From RGIG5579 sp045655865 (GTDB lineage Bacteria > Bacillota > Clostridia > Oscillospirales > SIG627), in NCBI GenBank assembly GCA_045655865.1, contig JAZOQB010000038.1, forward strand, positions 1 to 52,821: DNA of 52,821 nt. The letters run 5' to 3'. Under the pieces are notes generated by a model. That model was given only the letters and a program-made list of their open reading frames with translations. It did no database searches and was not told the DNA's origin. How positions within the stretch are numbered: position 1 is the first letter of the stretch; each line of letters opens with the position of its first letter. Positions 41,427-49,325 of this stretch are shown here, piece by piece. Both the position numbers and the translations under genes were made by a program.

Positions 41427-42202
41427 GGTTCTTCACTCGCTTTCGTTTTTGGGATATGTTCCTTTAAAAAATCAAAGATCGCTTCCGCTTCAGATTGGGA
41501 AGCGTACCGTCCGGGCAGGCCCGGCAACGGGTGGAAAAAGACGCCTTTTTCTTCCAGCCTCTGAGGCGAAATGCCGGAAAGACCGGAGGCCACCTGAAAA
41601 AAGTGAGTTCCCGGAGAGAGGGAAGATAGGCAGTCGTTGTCGAAAATGGGCGCGGGTACGGTATTGAGGATCAGATCGAACATAGAAAGGTTCTTTTTCT
41701 TGCCGCGGTAGGCGTTGAAGCCGTCTTCTTCTGCCCGCTTTAAAGATCCTTCCCGGGAAAAGACCCAAACCTCGCAACCGCAAAGCCAAAACAGATGCGC
41801 CAAAGCCTTGCCGCAATGGCCGTAGCCGCAGACGAGAACACACAGTTCCGGCAGAGTCCGGTCCGTTTCCCGAATGACCTCAGCCAGTGTCCCCTCTGCT
41901 GTGGCAAGGGCATTTCTTTCTAAATATATTTCATCTTCCAGCAGAGCCAGAAGAACAAGCCCGCGGTCCAGGCAAAAGCACTGGAGATCGGGGCTCTTTC
42001 GACCAAGAAAAACCAAAGAGCCGGTAGTGGCATGTTCTAAAGCGGTAAGGACTGTGTTTTCTTCTGCATTGAGAGAAAAGATCCACACGGCCGGACGGTC
42101 GATGGATCTGCCTGTTCGGAAAACGGTGCCGCCTTGTTCAGAGACAAGAGAAGCCAAGCGGTCGTATCGGGGGTCGGTACCCAAAATAAAAAAATGATCC
42201 AT
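41423..42202 (-). CDS. spoVFA: Dipicolinate synthase subunit A
   Basis: The 259-residue product is the dehydrogenase-like subunit. FFILGTDPRYDRLASLVSEQG is the N-terminal SpoVFA domain. LCVLVCGYGHCGKALAHLFWLCGCEVWVFSRE is a Rossmann nucleotide-binding segment (about 135-165). LILNTVPAPIFD is typical of the family. It acts with subunit B downstream in dipicolinate synthesis. TAAGGAGG lies 8 bases before the ATG. A CATAAAAT near 42233-42241 (minus strand) could be a late mother-cell -10 element, but this is weak. Confidence 0.93.
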   Translation of the reverse strand: MDHFFILGTDPRYDRLASLVSEQGGTVFRTGRSIDRPAVWIFSLNAEENTVLTALEHATTGSLVFLGRKSPDLQCFCLDRGLVLLALLEDEIYLERNALATAEGTLAEVIRETDRTLPELCVLVCGYGHCGKALAHLFWLCGCEVWVFSREGSLKRAEEDGFNAYRGKKKNLSMFDLILNTVPAPIFDNDCLSSLSPGTHFFQVASGLSGISPQRLEEKGVFFHPLPGLPGRYASQSEAEAIFDFLKEHIPKTKASEEP

Positions 42203-42293
42203 TCTCGATCCTCCTTATTTTCTTCCACAATTCATTTTATGTTGTCCGGCGTCTTTTGCTACGACCGGATCAATGTTTCGACCTCCTTTTTTC

Positions 42294-42323
42294 TTGACAG
42301 GAGGGGGAGCGGCTTGTTACAAT
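42294..42323 (+). promoter_or_regulatory. Sigma-A promoter of the ceramidase-like lipoprotein gene
   Basis: Perfect TTGACA (42294-42299), 18-base spacer, TACAAT (42318-42323). The leader is only about 16 bases, just enough for the GGAGG ribosome binding site. Confidence 0.8.
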
Positions 42324-42346
42324 GAAAAAAAGTTTTGGAGGAAATC

Positions 42347-43837
42347 ATGAAGCGATTTTTTTTGCTGATCATGTGCCTTGTTATGCTCCTGGGAACTGCC
42401 TGTGCTCCGTCGGAGCTAAACACGGGCAGCGAAACTCTGCCTCAGAGTAGCGAGCCTTCGCCCACCGTAGGAGAACAGATCATTGATAAAGGAATTTATG
42501 ATGCCACGGGCTTTGCCGCAGGTTTTGGTCGGGTGGACATTTCCCCCACCTACCCTGTCAGTATGGGAGGCTACGGGAATGTCAGTTCTCGCCGGAGCGG
42601 GGCTATTTTAGATCCGCTTTACGCTACTTGTGTGGCCATTTCTGACGGAGAAAACACCGTGTTGCTATATTCCGTAGATCTGTGCGGTGTTTCGAAAGCA
42701 AACTTTAATCAGGTGGCGATCCGAGTGAAAAAGAAACTTGGGATTCCGTCGGAGAATATTTTCATCACCGCCACCCACTCTCATTCTTCCCCCGAAATTC
42801 GCAGTGATGATATTTCACTGAGCGCTTATAAGAAGAAGTTTTATGAGGATATGACCCAGGCTGCCGTAGATGCGGTAGCGGATCTGGACAAAACGGAGCT
42901 GTTCATCGGCTCTGCCGAAACGGACAATCTCAATTACGTTCGACGCTATTTCCGGGAAGACGGAACGTTTGGAGGTGCGGGTTCGTCTGCGACCCCTTCT
43001 CCTTACGTGCGCCACGAGACCGAGGCGGACGGCCAGATGCAGGTTTTGAAACTGGATCGGAAAAATCAAAAGGATATCGTCCTGGTGAACTGGCAATGTC
43101 ACCCTTGCGCCGCCGGCTCAAGTCCATCCAGCACCGACGTTTCCGCGGACTTTGTGGGAGTATTGCGCAAGGAGGCGGAGAAGAATCTGGACGTTTACTT
43201 CTCCTATTACCAGGGCGGCGCGGCCAATCTGGGATATTTTAGCTGGATTGACGGAGAACCCGATCACTTTGACTATAAAGCACACGGAAAAAAGCTGGCT
43301 GAGGTGCTTTATCAGGCTTTGGAGAATTTAACTGCCGTAAAGTCCGGCAAAGTTCAGGCTCTATCCTTAGACTACGAGGCTCGGCGTCCGGACTTCTCTC
43401 AGTACGACGTGGAAATGGCTAGAAAAATTGTGCAGGCCAACGCCGCAGGAAACGGCGCTTTGGCAAGTCGTTTGATGAACCAGGCCGGCATCCGCTCTCT
43501 GCACCTGGCCAGAAACATCGTGATGATAGACGAGCTGACGGATACCAAGGAATCTGCGATCTTGAATATCGGTGCGATTTCCATTGGAGACGTGGCTTTC
43601 ACCGGCGTGCCTTACGAAATGTTTGATACCAGTGGCAAGGAGATCAAAAGTGCTTCTTCCTTTGCTATGACCTTTACCCTTGGCTACACCAACGGCTCCA
43701 ACGGCTATATGCCCTCTATCAACTCTTTTCCCAACGGCGCTTACGAAGTGGATAGCTGTCACTTTGAAGCCGGCACAGCGGAAGGGGTGGTCTCCTCTCT
43801 ATTGAATATGCTTCAGACCATGAAGAGCGCAGGATAA
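42347..43837 (+). CDS. Ceramidase-like (neutral/alkaline ceramidase N-terminal domain) lipoprotein
   Basis: The 496-residue product has a lipoprotein signal with lipobox LGTAC (C19). The domain begins with GFAAGFGRVDISPTYPVSMGGYGN, the hallmark of the neutral/alkaline non-lysosomal ceramidase N-terminal family. Metal-ligand-like motifs are visible: FITATHSHSSPEI and WQCHPCAAG. Bacterial surface versions are often of unknown substrate and may act on sphingolipids or sugar esters. The chain is shorter than true ceramidases, which have an extra C-terminal domain. TTGGAGG precedes the ATG. Confidence 0.88.
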   Translation: MKRFFLLIMCLVMLLGTACAPSELNTGSETLPQSSEPSPTVGEQIIDKGIYDATGFAAGFGRVDISPTYPVSMGGYGNVSSRRSGAILDPLYATCVAISDGENTVLLYSVDLCGVSKANFNQVAIRVKKKLGIPSENIFITATHSHSSPEIRSDDISLSAYKKKFYEDMTQAAVDAVADLDKTELFIGSAETDNLNYVRRYFREDGTFGGAGSSATPSPYVRHETEADGQMQVLKLDRKNQKDIVLVNWQCHPCAAGSSPSSTDVSADFVGVLRKEAEKNLDVYFSYYQGGAANLGYFSWIDGEPDHFDYKAHGKKLAEVLYQALENLTAVKSGKVQALSLDYEARRPDFSQYDVEMARKIVQANAAGNGALASRLMNQAGIRSLHLARNIVMIDELTDTKESAILNIGAISIGDVAFTGVPYEMFDTSGKEIKSASSFAMTFTLGYTNGSNGYMPSINSFPNGAYEVDSCHFEAGTAEGVVSSLLNMLQTMKSAG

Positions 43838-43854
43838 AGATAAAAGCATGAAAA

Positions 43855-43885
43855 AGGCTTCCTTTTCAGGAAGCCTTTTTTTCAT
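43855..43885. terminator. Bidirectional terminator
   Basis: Ten-base-pair stem AAGGCTTCCT (43855-43864) with AGGAAGCCTT (43869-43878), with a T run on the plus strand and A run on the other side. It overlaps the last codons of the converging membrane protein. Confidence 0.9.
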
Positions 43886-44537
43886 TTTGAGGATCCGGTT
43901 CTTTTTGTTTTTTGCTATATAGAAAGCACGCCAGAGACAGGGAATGAAAGAGGTAATAGCAAAAGGTAGAGATGAGAAAATAGGTAAAGCGAAAGCCAAC
44001 CGGAAGCAACTGGGAAAAATAAAAAGGGGAGAGGCGTTCTTTGAGAAGGAAAGAGACAAGAACCAGAACCGCTTCCATTACGGCATGAAAGAGGGAAAGG
44101 TGGGCGGTGATCTGCGTTCCTTCCGCCTTGAATGCGCAGATGAGGGTAAACAGGCCCAGGATGATCAAAACAAAATAGAGAAGGTTCAGAGAGAGGGGAG
44201 ACTCCTTTTTTTCTGCCAGAGAAAGGGAGAACTTTAAAAGAGAATAGAGGGAAAGCGGCAGAGAAAAGAGCAGATAGGAGATCTTTTCCGTGTATCCTTT
44301 TCGTCCGAGCGTACTTAGCACAATGGCAAAAATACAGAAAAAGGGCGAAAGGAGCCAGAGTATGTCTGAGAGCATGGACAGAGGACCGTTTTGGGTACCA
44401 ATGGGGACTGCCCAGCGTGCGATCCAACCGGTCTGTCCGGAAAACCATCCCCAGTCAAAAAAGGTAAAAAAGGTCATCCCCAGCGCAAAAAAGAAGGAGA
44501 GGGCAGTGAGACAAGGGATGCGGAGATTATTTTTCAT
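43866..44537 (-). CDS. Uncharacterised six-helix membrane protein
   Basis: The 223-residue protein has about six hydrophobic segments, starting with IPCLTALSFFFALGMTFFTFF. FDWGWFSGQTGWIARWAVPIGTQNGPLSMLSDILWLLSPFFCIFAIVLS follows and polar loops carry charged residues. The arrangement looks like small multi-pass proteins of unknown role and I do not recognise a family. The C-terminal tail (SKKQKEPDPQNEKKAS) is cytoplasmic-like and is read through the terminator hairpin. It has its own sigma-A promoter and GGGAGG site. Confidence 0.75.
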   Translation of the reverse strand: MKNNLRIPCLTALSFFFALGMTFFTFFDWGWFSGQTGWIARWAVPIGTQNGPLSMLSDILWLLSPFFCIFAIVLSTLGRKGYTEKISYLLFSLPLSLYSLLKFSLSLAEKKESPLSLNLLYFVLIILGLFTLICAFKAEGTQITAHLSLFHAVMEAVLVLVSFLLKERLSPFYFSQLLPVGFRFTYFLISTFCYYLFHSLSLACFLYSKKQKEPDPQNEKKAS

Positions 44538-44566
44538 AGGATCCTCCCTGTGATTCGTTGTTTTTT

Positions 44567-44595
44567 ATTATACGGCCCTTTGGCTTTTGAGTCAA
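44567..44595 (-). promoter_or_regulatory. Sigma-A promoter of the membrane-protein gene
   Basis: TTGACT (44590-44595), 17-base spacer, TATAAT (44567-44572), about 30 bases before the start. Confidence 0.85.
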
Positions 44596-44602
44596 GCGTC
44601 AT

Positions 44603-44631
44603 TGCCTGTCATGGTATCGGCGTGGTATCCT
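44603..44631 (+). promoter_or_regulatory. Weak candidate promoter of the terminase pair
   Basis: TTGCCT (44603-44608), 17-base spacer, TATCCT (44626-44631). Each box matches consensus at four of six positions. No better promoter was seen before the gene pair. Confidence 0.4.
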
Positions 44632-44654
44632 TCCCAAAAAAAGGAGGCGAGAGT

Positions 44655-45050
44655 ATGAAAAAACTAACGGAAGAAAAAGCCCGTGCCCTCTTGCGGGAAT
44701 ATTTTCGTTCCCGACGGGTGGAAATGCGTGGCGCGGACGGCCAGGTGATCGTGGGAAAAAACGGAGCAGCACTCTACGAGGAAAGGCCAAGCACCGTGAC
44801 GGGCGTTGCTTTGGCCCTGGGCTTTTCTCGCCGGGAGGAACTGGAAACGGTGGGAGATAAAAAGGTAAAGGCGCTCATTGATCGGGCTCTTTTGCGAGTG
44901 GAGGAGAGCGCAGAGGAACGGCTTTTCGGCAAGGAGAGCTTTCAAGGGGCAAAGCTGTTTCTCACCGCCAATTTCCCTCGCTGGGCCGGCGCCGGGGAAG
45001 AGGAGGACGTGGCACCCAATTTGGGCGTTTGCTCCTCATGGGCCGAGTGA
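44655..45050 (+). CDS. Phage terminase small subunit-like protein
   Basis: The 131-residue product precedes, and almost touches, a terminase large subunit gene, the usual place for the small subunit. A helical, charged N-terminus (KKLTEEKARALLREYFRSRRVEMRG) and a helix-turn-helix-like segment (STVTGVALALGFSRREELETVGDKKVKALIDRAL) fit the DNA-recognition role. Small subunits mark the packaging site. The tail is acidic and short (GAGEEEDVAP). AAGGAGG lies 7 bases before the ATG. The sequence match is weaker than for the large subunit, so position contributes strongly to the call. Confidence 0.75.
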   Translation: MKKLTEEKARALLREYFRSRRVEMRGADGQVIVGKNGAALYEERPSTVTGVALALGFSRREELETVGDKKVKALIDRALLRVEESAEERLFGKESFQGAKLFLTANFPRWAGAGEEEDVAPNLGVCSSWAE

Positions 45051-45051
45051 A

Positions 45052-46419
45052 ATGAAGTCTGTGGAAAAACTACTCTCCTCTCTGCGTCCGTTTCCGCCTC
45101 AAGAGGCCTTCTTTCTTGCGCGGGCCCGACGAATTGCCTACGGCGGTGCCCGAGGTGGGGGAAAAAGTTTTGCCATGCGGGCAAAGCTGGTGCTTTTGGC
45201 TTTGCGTTATCCGGGGATTCAGATCCTGCTTTTGCGACGGACCTTTCCGGAATTGCGAGAAAACCACATCAATCCTTTGCGTCGCTGGCTGTATGACATT
45301 GCCTCTTACAAAGATTCTACCAAGGAATTTATTTTCCCCTCCGGGTCTCGGATCAAACTGGGATACTTAAGTGAGGAGGCGGACGCTTTGCAATACCAAG
45401 GCCAGTCCTATGAGGTGATTGGAATGGAGGAGGCCACCCAATTTACGGAAAACCAATATTTTGCCATGACAGAGTGTTGCCGGCTTCACGGACTTTTAAG
45501 AGAACCTTTCGTACCCAGAATGTATTTTACCTGCAACCCCGGCGGCGTGGGTCACGCCTGGGTGAAACGGCTTTTTATTGACCGGGACTATCGGGAAGGG
45601 GAGAGGGCGGAGGACTACGTGTTTATTCCCTCTACTGTTTACGATAATCGCTATCTGTTAAAAGAAAACCCGGAATACGTTCGTACCCTGGAGAGTTTGC
45701 CGCCCTTGCGGCGAAAAGCCATGCTGGATGGGGATTGGGACGTGTTTGAAGGGCAGTATTTTACGGAATTTGATAGAGGCCGCCATGAAATCGAGCCTTT
45801 TGAAATTCCCGGTTCCTGGCACCGTTTTGCCGCTCTGGATTACGGACTGGATATGACCGCCTGCCTTTGGCTGGCTTACCCTCCCGACCGGAGCCGGATC
45901 GTGGTATATCGGGAATTGTACGAGCCGGATCTGATCCTTTCCGAGGCTGCCAAGAAGATCTGCGCCCTTACGGGAAACGAGGACCTTCGCTATATTGCCG
46001 CATCCCCGGATCTTGGGGGGCGGCGGCAGGACGGGGGAAAAAGCGGCTTTGATATTCTTATGGCCGGTGGGGTCAAGGGACTGGTTCCTGCGGATAACAA
46101 CCGCATCCCCGGCTGGCGAAGGGTAAGGGAATTCCTCCGTGCCGGAGGAGAGGTGGGGTATTTGGGAATCTTTTCCCAGTGCCGAAACCTGCTTCGCACC
46201 CTGCCCCGGCTCACTTTTGATCCCCAGAAGGCCGAGGATGCCGCCCTGACTCCCCACGAATGGACGCATGCCCCCGACGCTCTGAGATATGGCCTGTCAT
46301 CTCTTCCTTTTTTGCCGGGAAAAGAGGTGGCGGTGGAAGAAAAAGTGAAAAATTTGCGTCAGGAATTTTTCGGACGGGAATATCAGGACAACAGTTATCT
46401 TGGCTTTTTGAAGAAATGA
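45052..46419 (+). CDS. Phage terminase large subunit
   Basis: The 455-residue DNA-packaging motor has an ATPase domain with a P-loop-like GGARGGGKS (31-39), a Walker B-like VIGMEEATQF and the coupling motif TCNPGGVGHAWVKRLF. A C-terminal RNase H-like nuclease follows with the three expected acids: D263 in ALDYGLD, D320 in ASPDLGG and D409 in HAPDALRYG. Both activities look intact. It starts one base after the small subunit stop. No portal, capsid, tail or integrase gene is near, which is unusual for a terminase. The longer upstream frame runs through the small subunit and is not used. Confidence 0.93.
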   Translation: MKSVEKLLSSLRPFPPQEAFFLARARRIAYGGARGGGKSFAMRAKLVLLALRYPGIQILLLRRTFPELRENHINPLRRWLYDIASYKDSTKEFIFPSGSRIKLGYLSEEADALQYQGQSYEVIGMEEATQFTENQYFAMTECCRLHGLLREPFVPRMYFTCNPGGVGHAWVKRLFIDRDYREGERAEDYVFIPSTVYDNRYLLKENPEYVRTLESLPPLRRKAMLDGDWDVFEGQYFTEFDRGRHEIEPFEIPGSWHRFAALDYGLDMTACLWLAYPPDRSRIVVYRELYEPDLILSEAAKKICALTGNEDLRYIAASPDLGGRRQDGGKSGFDILMAGGVKGLVPADNNRIPGWRRVREFLRAGGEVGYLGIFSQCRNLLRTLPRLTFDPQKAEDAALTPHEWTHAPDALRYGLSSLPFLPGKEVAVEEKVKNLRQEFFGREYQDNSYLGFLKK

Positions 46420-46448
46420 TTGACTTTTTTCTCCGCCTTTGCTACACT
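46420..46448 (+). promoter_or_regulatory. Sigma-A promoter of the queG-like gene
   Basis: TTGACT (46420-46425), 17-base spacer, TACACT (46443-46448). It begins at the base after the terminase stop, and the predicted start site falls at the AGGAGG ribosome binding site, giving a leader of about 11 bases. Confidence 0.8.
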
Positions 46449-46465
46449 TTCCCCAGGAGGAGCGT

Positions 46466-47254
46466 ATGTTCAAAGACTTTTTTGAGCCCCGAGGAATCCG
46501 GTATTTTCGGGAGCTTGGGATCGATGATCTGAAAATTTGGGACAAGAGAAAATGGGACCGTATGAAAACGGAAATGGGAAGGGTGGAAAGTGCCATCATC
46601 CTTCTTATCCCCTATTTTTCCGGGCAGAGGACCACCAATCTCTCCATTTACGCCCAGCCTCGGGACTATCACCTGTTTTTTCGGGGGCTGACGGAAGAAT
46701 TTCGTGAATACTGCAAAGAAAAATTTCCCGATCTTGCCGTTTGCGGCTTTGCGGATTCCTCTCCCTTGGATGAACGGGATGCGGCTCTGCGCACCGGCTT
46801 GGGGGTGTTGGGGCAAAACGGCCTTGTGATCAATCAAAGCTACGGTTCCTATTTTTTCATCGGAGAATTTTTTCTCAGCCGTGCCGTCTCGCCCGTAAAT
46901 CCGGTTGAGCCCGGCAATTGCCCGGGATGCGGTGCTTGTAAGGCGGCCTGTCCCACCGGGGCTATCTGCGATCCGGAGCGAAAAGAGTGCCTATCGCTTC
47001 TTTCTCAGAAAAAGAAACTCAGCGAAGCGGAGAAGGCTTTGGTGGAAGCGGCCAGCTGCAAATGGGGCTGTGATCTTTGCCAGAGCGTGTGTCCCTTAAA
47101 TCAGAATGCACATCTTACTCCCATTCCTTTTTTTCGGGAACAGTTGGTGACAGAGTTGACGCCCGACACCATTGAAGCACCGGAGGAAGAATTCCAACAG
47201 AGAGCTTTTTCCTGGCGTGGCAGGGAAGTGCTGAGGAGAAATTTAAAAAAATAA
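46466..47254 (+). CDS. queG: Epoxyqueuosine reductase-like iron-sulfur protein
   Basis: The 262-residue protein matches QueG, which reduces epoxyqueuosine to queuosine in tRNA using cobalamin and two 4Fe-4S clusters. The cluster motifs are CPGCGACKAACPTGAI (about 152-167) and CKWGCDLCQSVCPLNQ (about 198-213). The cobalamin-domain region has FADSSPLDERDAALRTGLGVLGQNGLVIN. It is shorter than the E. coli enzyme as I recall it (about 379 residues), lacking the C-terminal HEAT-like part. It could be a short QueG or a related reductase; the symbol is tentative. AGGAGG precedes the ATG. Confidence 0.85.
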   Translation: MFKDFFEPRGIRYFRELGIDDLKIWDKRKWDRMKTEMGRVESAIILLIPYFSGQRTTNLSIYAQPRDYHLFFRGLTEEFREYCKEKFPDLAVCGFADSSPLDERDAALRTGLGVLGQNGLVINQSYGSYFFIGEFFLSRAVSPVNPVEPGNCPGCGACKAACPTGAICDPERKECLSLLSQKKKLSEAEKALVEAASCKWGCDLCQSVCPLNQNAHLTPIPFFREQLVTELTPDTIEAPEEEFQQRAFSWRGREVLRRNLKK

Positions 47255-47259
47255 ACAAA

Positions 47260-47292
47260 AAGCATCGCGAAAAATTTCGCGATGCTTTTTTT
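47260..47292. terminator. Bidirectional terminator
   Basis: Thirteen-base-pair stem AAGCATCGCGAAA (47260-47272) with TTTCGCGATGCTT (47274-47286), followed by TTTTTT. It separates the queG-like gene from the converging cassette. Confidence 0.9.
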
Positions 47293-47347
47293 AGGGGTTC
47301 GTTATTGACAGATATCCTTTTCACATGGATCGATGGCTTTTTGTTTT

Positions 47348-48334
47348 TTATTCTCCCACGGTAAGCACTACTTTGCCTACGTTTTCGCCGCGGTACAAAA
47401 TGGCGTGTGCTTCTTCGGCTTGGGTAATGGGAAGCACTTTGTAAATGGTGGGGCGAACTTCGCCGCTGGAAACCTTATCCCATACGTCGGCTACCAAGGA
47501 AGCCAAAATTTCGGCTTTCACTTTTGGGGTGCGGCTTCTTAAGGTGCTACCGATGATACGCACGTTTCTTACAAAGATATTTCTCAAATCTACTTGGGTC
47601 ATATCACCTGCAAGGGTGGCAATCATGATCCAACGACCGCCGTGGCTCATGTAATGCAAGCACTTGCCCATAATATCGCCGCCGAGGCAGTCGATGGCAA
47701 CATCTACGGGGTGACCTTCTTCCAGCTGCTGCTTTAATACTTCTGCAATGTTTTCTTTCGAGGTATTTACCACCACATCGGCATTCAAATGAGCAATAGA
47801 AGCGGCAATTTCATCGGAAAGCACGGTGGTGATCACGCGGATGCCAAAAGCTTTTGCCATGGGGATGATCACGCTTGCAAGGCCGCTTGCGCCTGCGTTC
47901 ATCAAAAGGGTGTTGCCTTTTTGAATTTTGCCTTCAATGAAAAGGTTCAAATACGCGGTAGCAAATGCTTCAGGCAGAGCGGCAGCTTCTACCATCGAGC
48001 AATTTTCGGGAACGGGCATAAGCATATCGTATTTTACGGCAACATATTCGGCATAGCCGCCGCCGCCAAGAAGGGCGCAAACTTTATCGCCAATTTTCCA
48101 ATTGGAATTTTCCTTAGCCACTTCGCCTATTTCTACAATTTCGCCCGAAATTTCAAGACCCATCCAATCGGGGCATCCGGGAGGAGGGGGATAATTGCCT
48201 TCGCGTTGCATCAAATCGGCGCGGTTGAGTGCGGCGCACTGGATTTTCACGAGCACTTCTTCCGATTTGATAATCGGATCGGGTACGTCGCTCCAAATTA
48301 GACTTTGATCGGGTTGAATCAGTACTGCTTTCAT
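47348..48334 (-). CDS. Quinone oxidoreductase-like zinc-less MDR protein
   Basis: The 328-residue protein belongs to the medium-chain dehydrogenase/reductase superfamily, quinone oxidoreductase branch. The N-terminus (MKAVLIQPDQSLIWSDVPDPIIKSEEVLVKIQCAALNRADLMQREGNYPPPPGCPDWMGLEISGEIVEIG) lacks the catalytic zinc cysteine and matches NADPH:quinone reductases and PIG3-like proteins. NTLLMNAGASGLASVIIPMAKAFGIRVI is the nucleotide-binding fold. Third gene of the AT-rich oxidoreductase operon, 4 bases after the Gfo/Idh gene. The true substrate is unknown. Confidence 0.9.
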   Translation of the reverse strand: MKAVLIQPDQSLIWSDVPDPIIKSEEVLVKIQCAALNRADLMQREGNYPPPPGCPDWMGLEISGEIVEIGEVAKENSNWKIGDKVCALLGGGGYAEYVAVKYDMLMPVPENCSMVEAAALPEAFATAYLNLFIEGKIQKGNTLLMNAGASGLASVIIPMAKAFGIRVITTVLSDEIAASIAHLNADVVVNTSKENIAEVLKQQLEEGHPVDVAIDCLGGDIMGKCLHYMSHGGRWIMIATLAGDMTQVDLRNIFVRNVRIIGSTLRSRTPKVKAEILASLVADVWDKVSSGEVRPTIYKVLPITQAEEAHAILYRGENVGKVVLTVGE

Positions 48335-48338
48335 TTTT

Positions 48339-49325
48339 TTATCTCCTTATTTGACCGCAGGCTTCTAAAATGAGCCGTTGGACTTCTAGTTCATATTGGT
48401 AATCGAATTCGTTTTCGATTTCGCCGCGCACACATTGTGCAAAATGGATCATCATGGAATCGTAACGTTTTTTTGTGGAATAATCCAGCTCGGTGCGGGA
48501 ATCGGCATAGTGATTGGCGGTATCACGCTGGGTAAAATAAGTGCGGGTGGGGGTTTCCAAGGGCATAATTTCCCAAGTGGCCTTTTCACCGCAAATGACA
48601 AGCTGGCGTCTGCCGTAGCCGTTTACTTCGGTACTGGTGGCACGGGCAATGGAAACACCGTTTTCGTATTCCAAAATTGCCGCCGCGTGATCGATGGCGT
48701 CTACACCAAAAAATCCGGTGGATTTCAAATACGGAATCACCCGTTTCGGTTTGCCTTGGAATAAATACACCAAATCGATCATATGGCATCCAAGGAAAAA
48801 CATAATCCCGCCGGGGAATTGGGAAAGCCAAGCGCGCTTTTCGGGATCGTGGTAGGTGTTCATAATGGCATCTACTTCATAAATCTCACCAAATTCGCCT
48901 GCTTTTTTGCGGCGCAGGGCTTCTTGGATCGAAGGGTTGTAGCGATACATATACCCCATATGAACCACAAGCTTTTTTTCTTCGGCAGAGCGAAGCAAAG
49001 TTTCAAATGCATCTAAATCGTCCCCTGCGGGCTTATCGATATGCACGTGAATGCCACGATCAATGCATTTTTGTGCGGATGGGATCAAATTCAGCTCGTG
49101 CCCCTCAATCAGAGCGGCATCAATTCCTTTTGCAAAAAGCTCTTCTTCTGTCATTGCAGAAAGTCCTGCATAAGCGGGCATATCTTTGATCTGTTCCCAG
49201 CGTTCTTTTGATTCCGGAACTACCCCAACAACTTCAAATAGATCGGGGTATTTTCGAACGCACGGCAAAATGCCTGCACTGTGATCGTGAAGCGTTCCGA
49301 TATGACCGATGCGAATTTTTTGCAT
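48339..49325 (-). CDS. Gfo/Idh/MocA-family oxidoreductase
   Basis: The 328-residue protein starts KIRIGHIGTLHDHSAGILPCVRKYPDLFEVVGVVPE. It has HVHIDKPAGDDLDAFE with the conserved Lys-Pro pair and a C-terminal domain containing GGIMFFLGCHMIDLVYLF (metal/substrate loop) and ATSTEVNGYGRRQLVICGEKA. These match NAD(P)-dependent sugar or inositol dehydrogenases. The ATG overlaps the stop of the upstream gene (TAATG). Its neighbours are other oxidoreductases, suggesting a small sugar-oxidation pathway. Confidence 0.92.
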   Translation of the reverse strand: MQKIRIGHIGTLHDHSAGILPCVRKYPDLFEVVGVVPESKERWEQIKDMPAYAGLSAMTEEELFAKGIDAALIEGHELNLIPSAQKCIDRGIHVHIDKPAGDDLDAFETLLRSAEEKKLVVHMGYMYRYNPSIQEALRRKKAGEFGEIYEVDAIMNTYHDPEKRAWLSQFPGGIMFFLGCHMIDLVYLFQGKPKRVIPYLKSTGFFGVDAIDHAAAILEYENGVSIARATSTEVNGYGRRQLVICGEKATWEIMPLETPTRTYFTQRDTANHYADSRTELDYSTKKRYDSMMIHFAQCVRGEIENEFDYQYELEVQRLILEACGQIRR

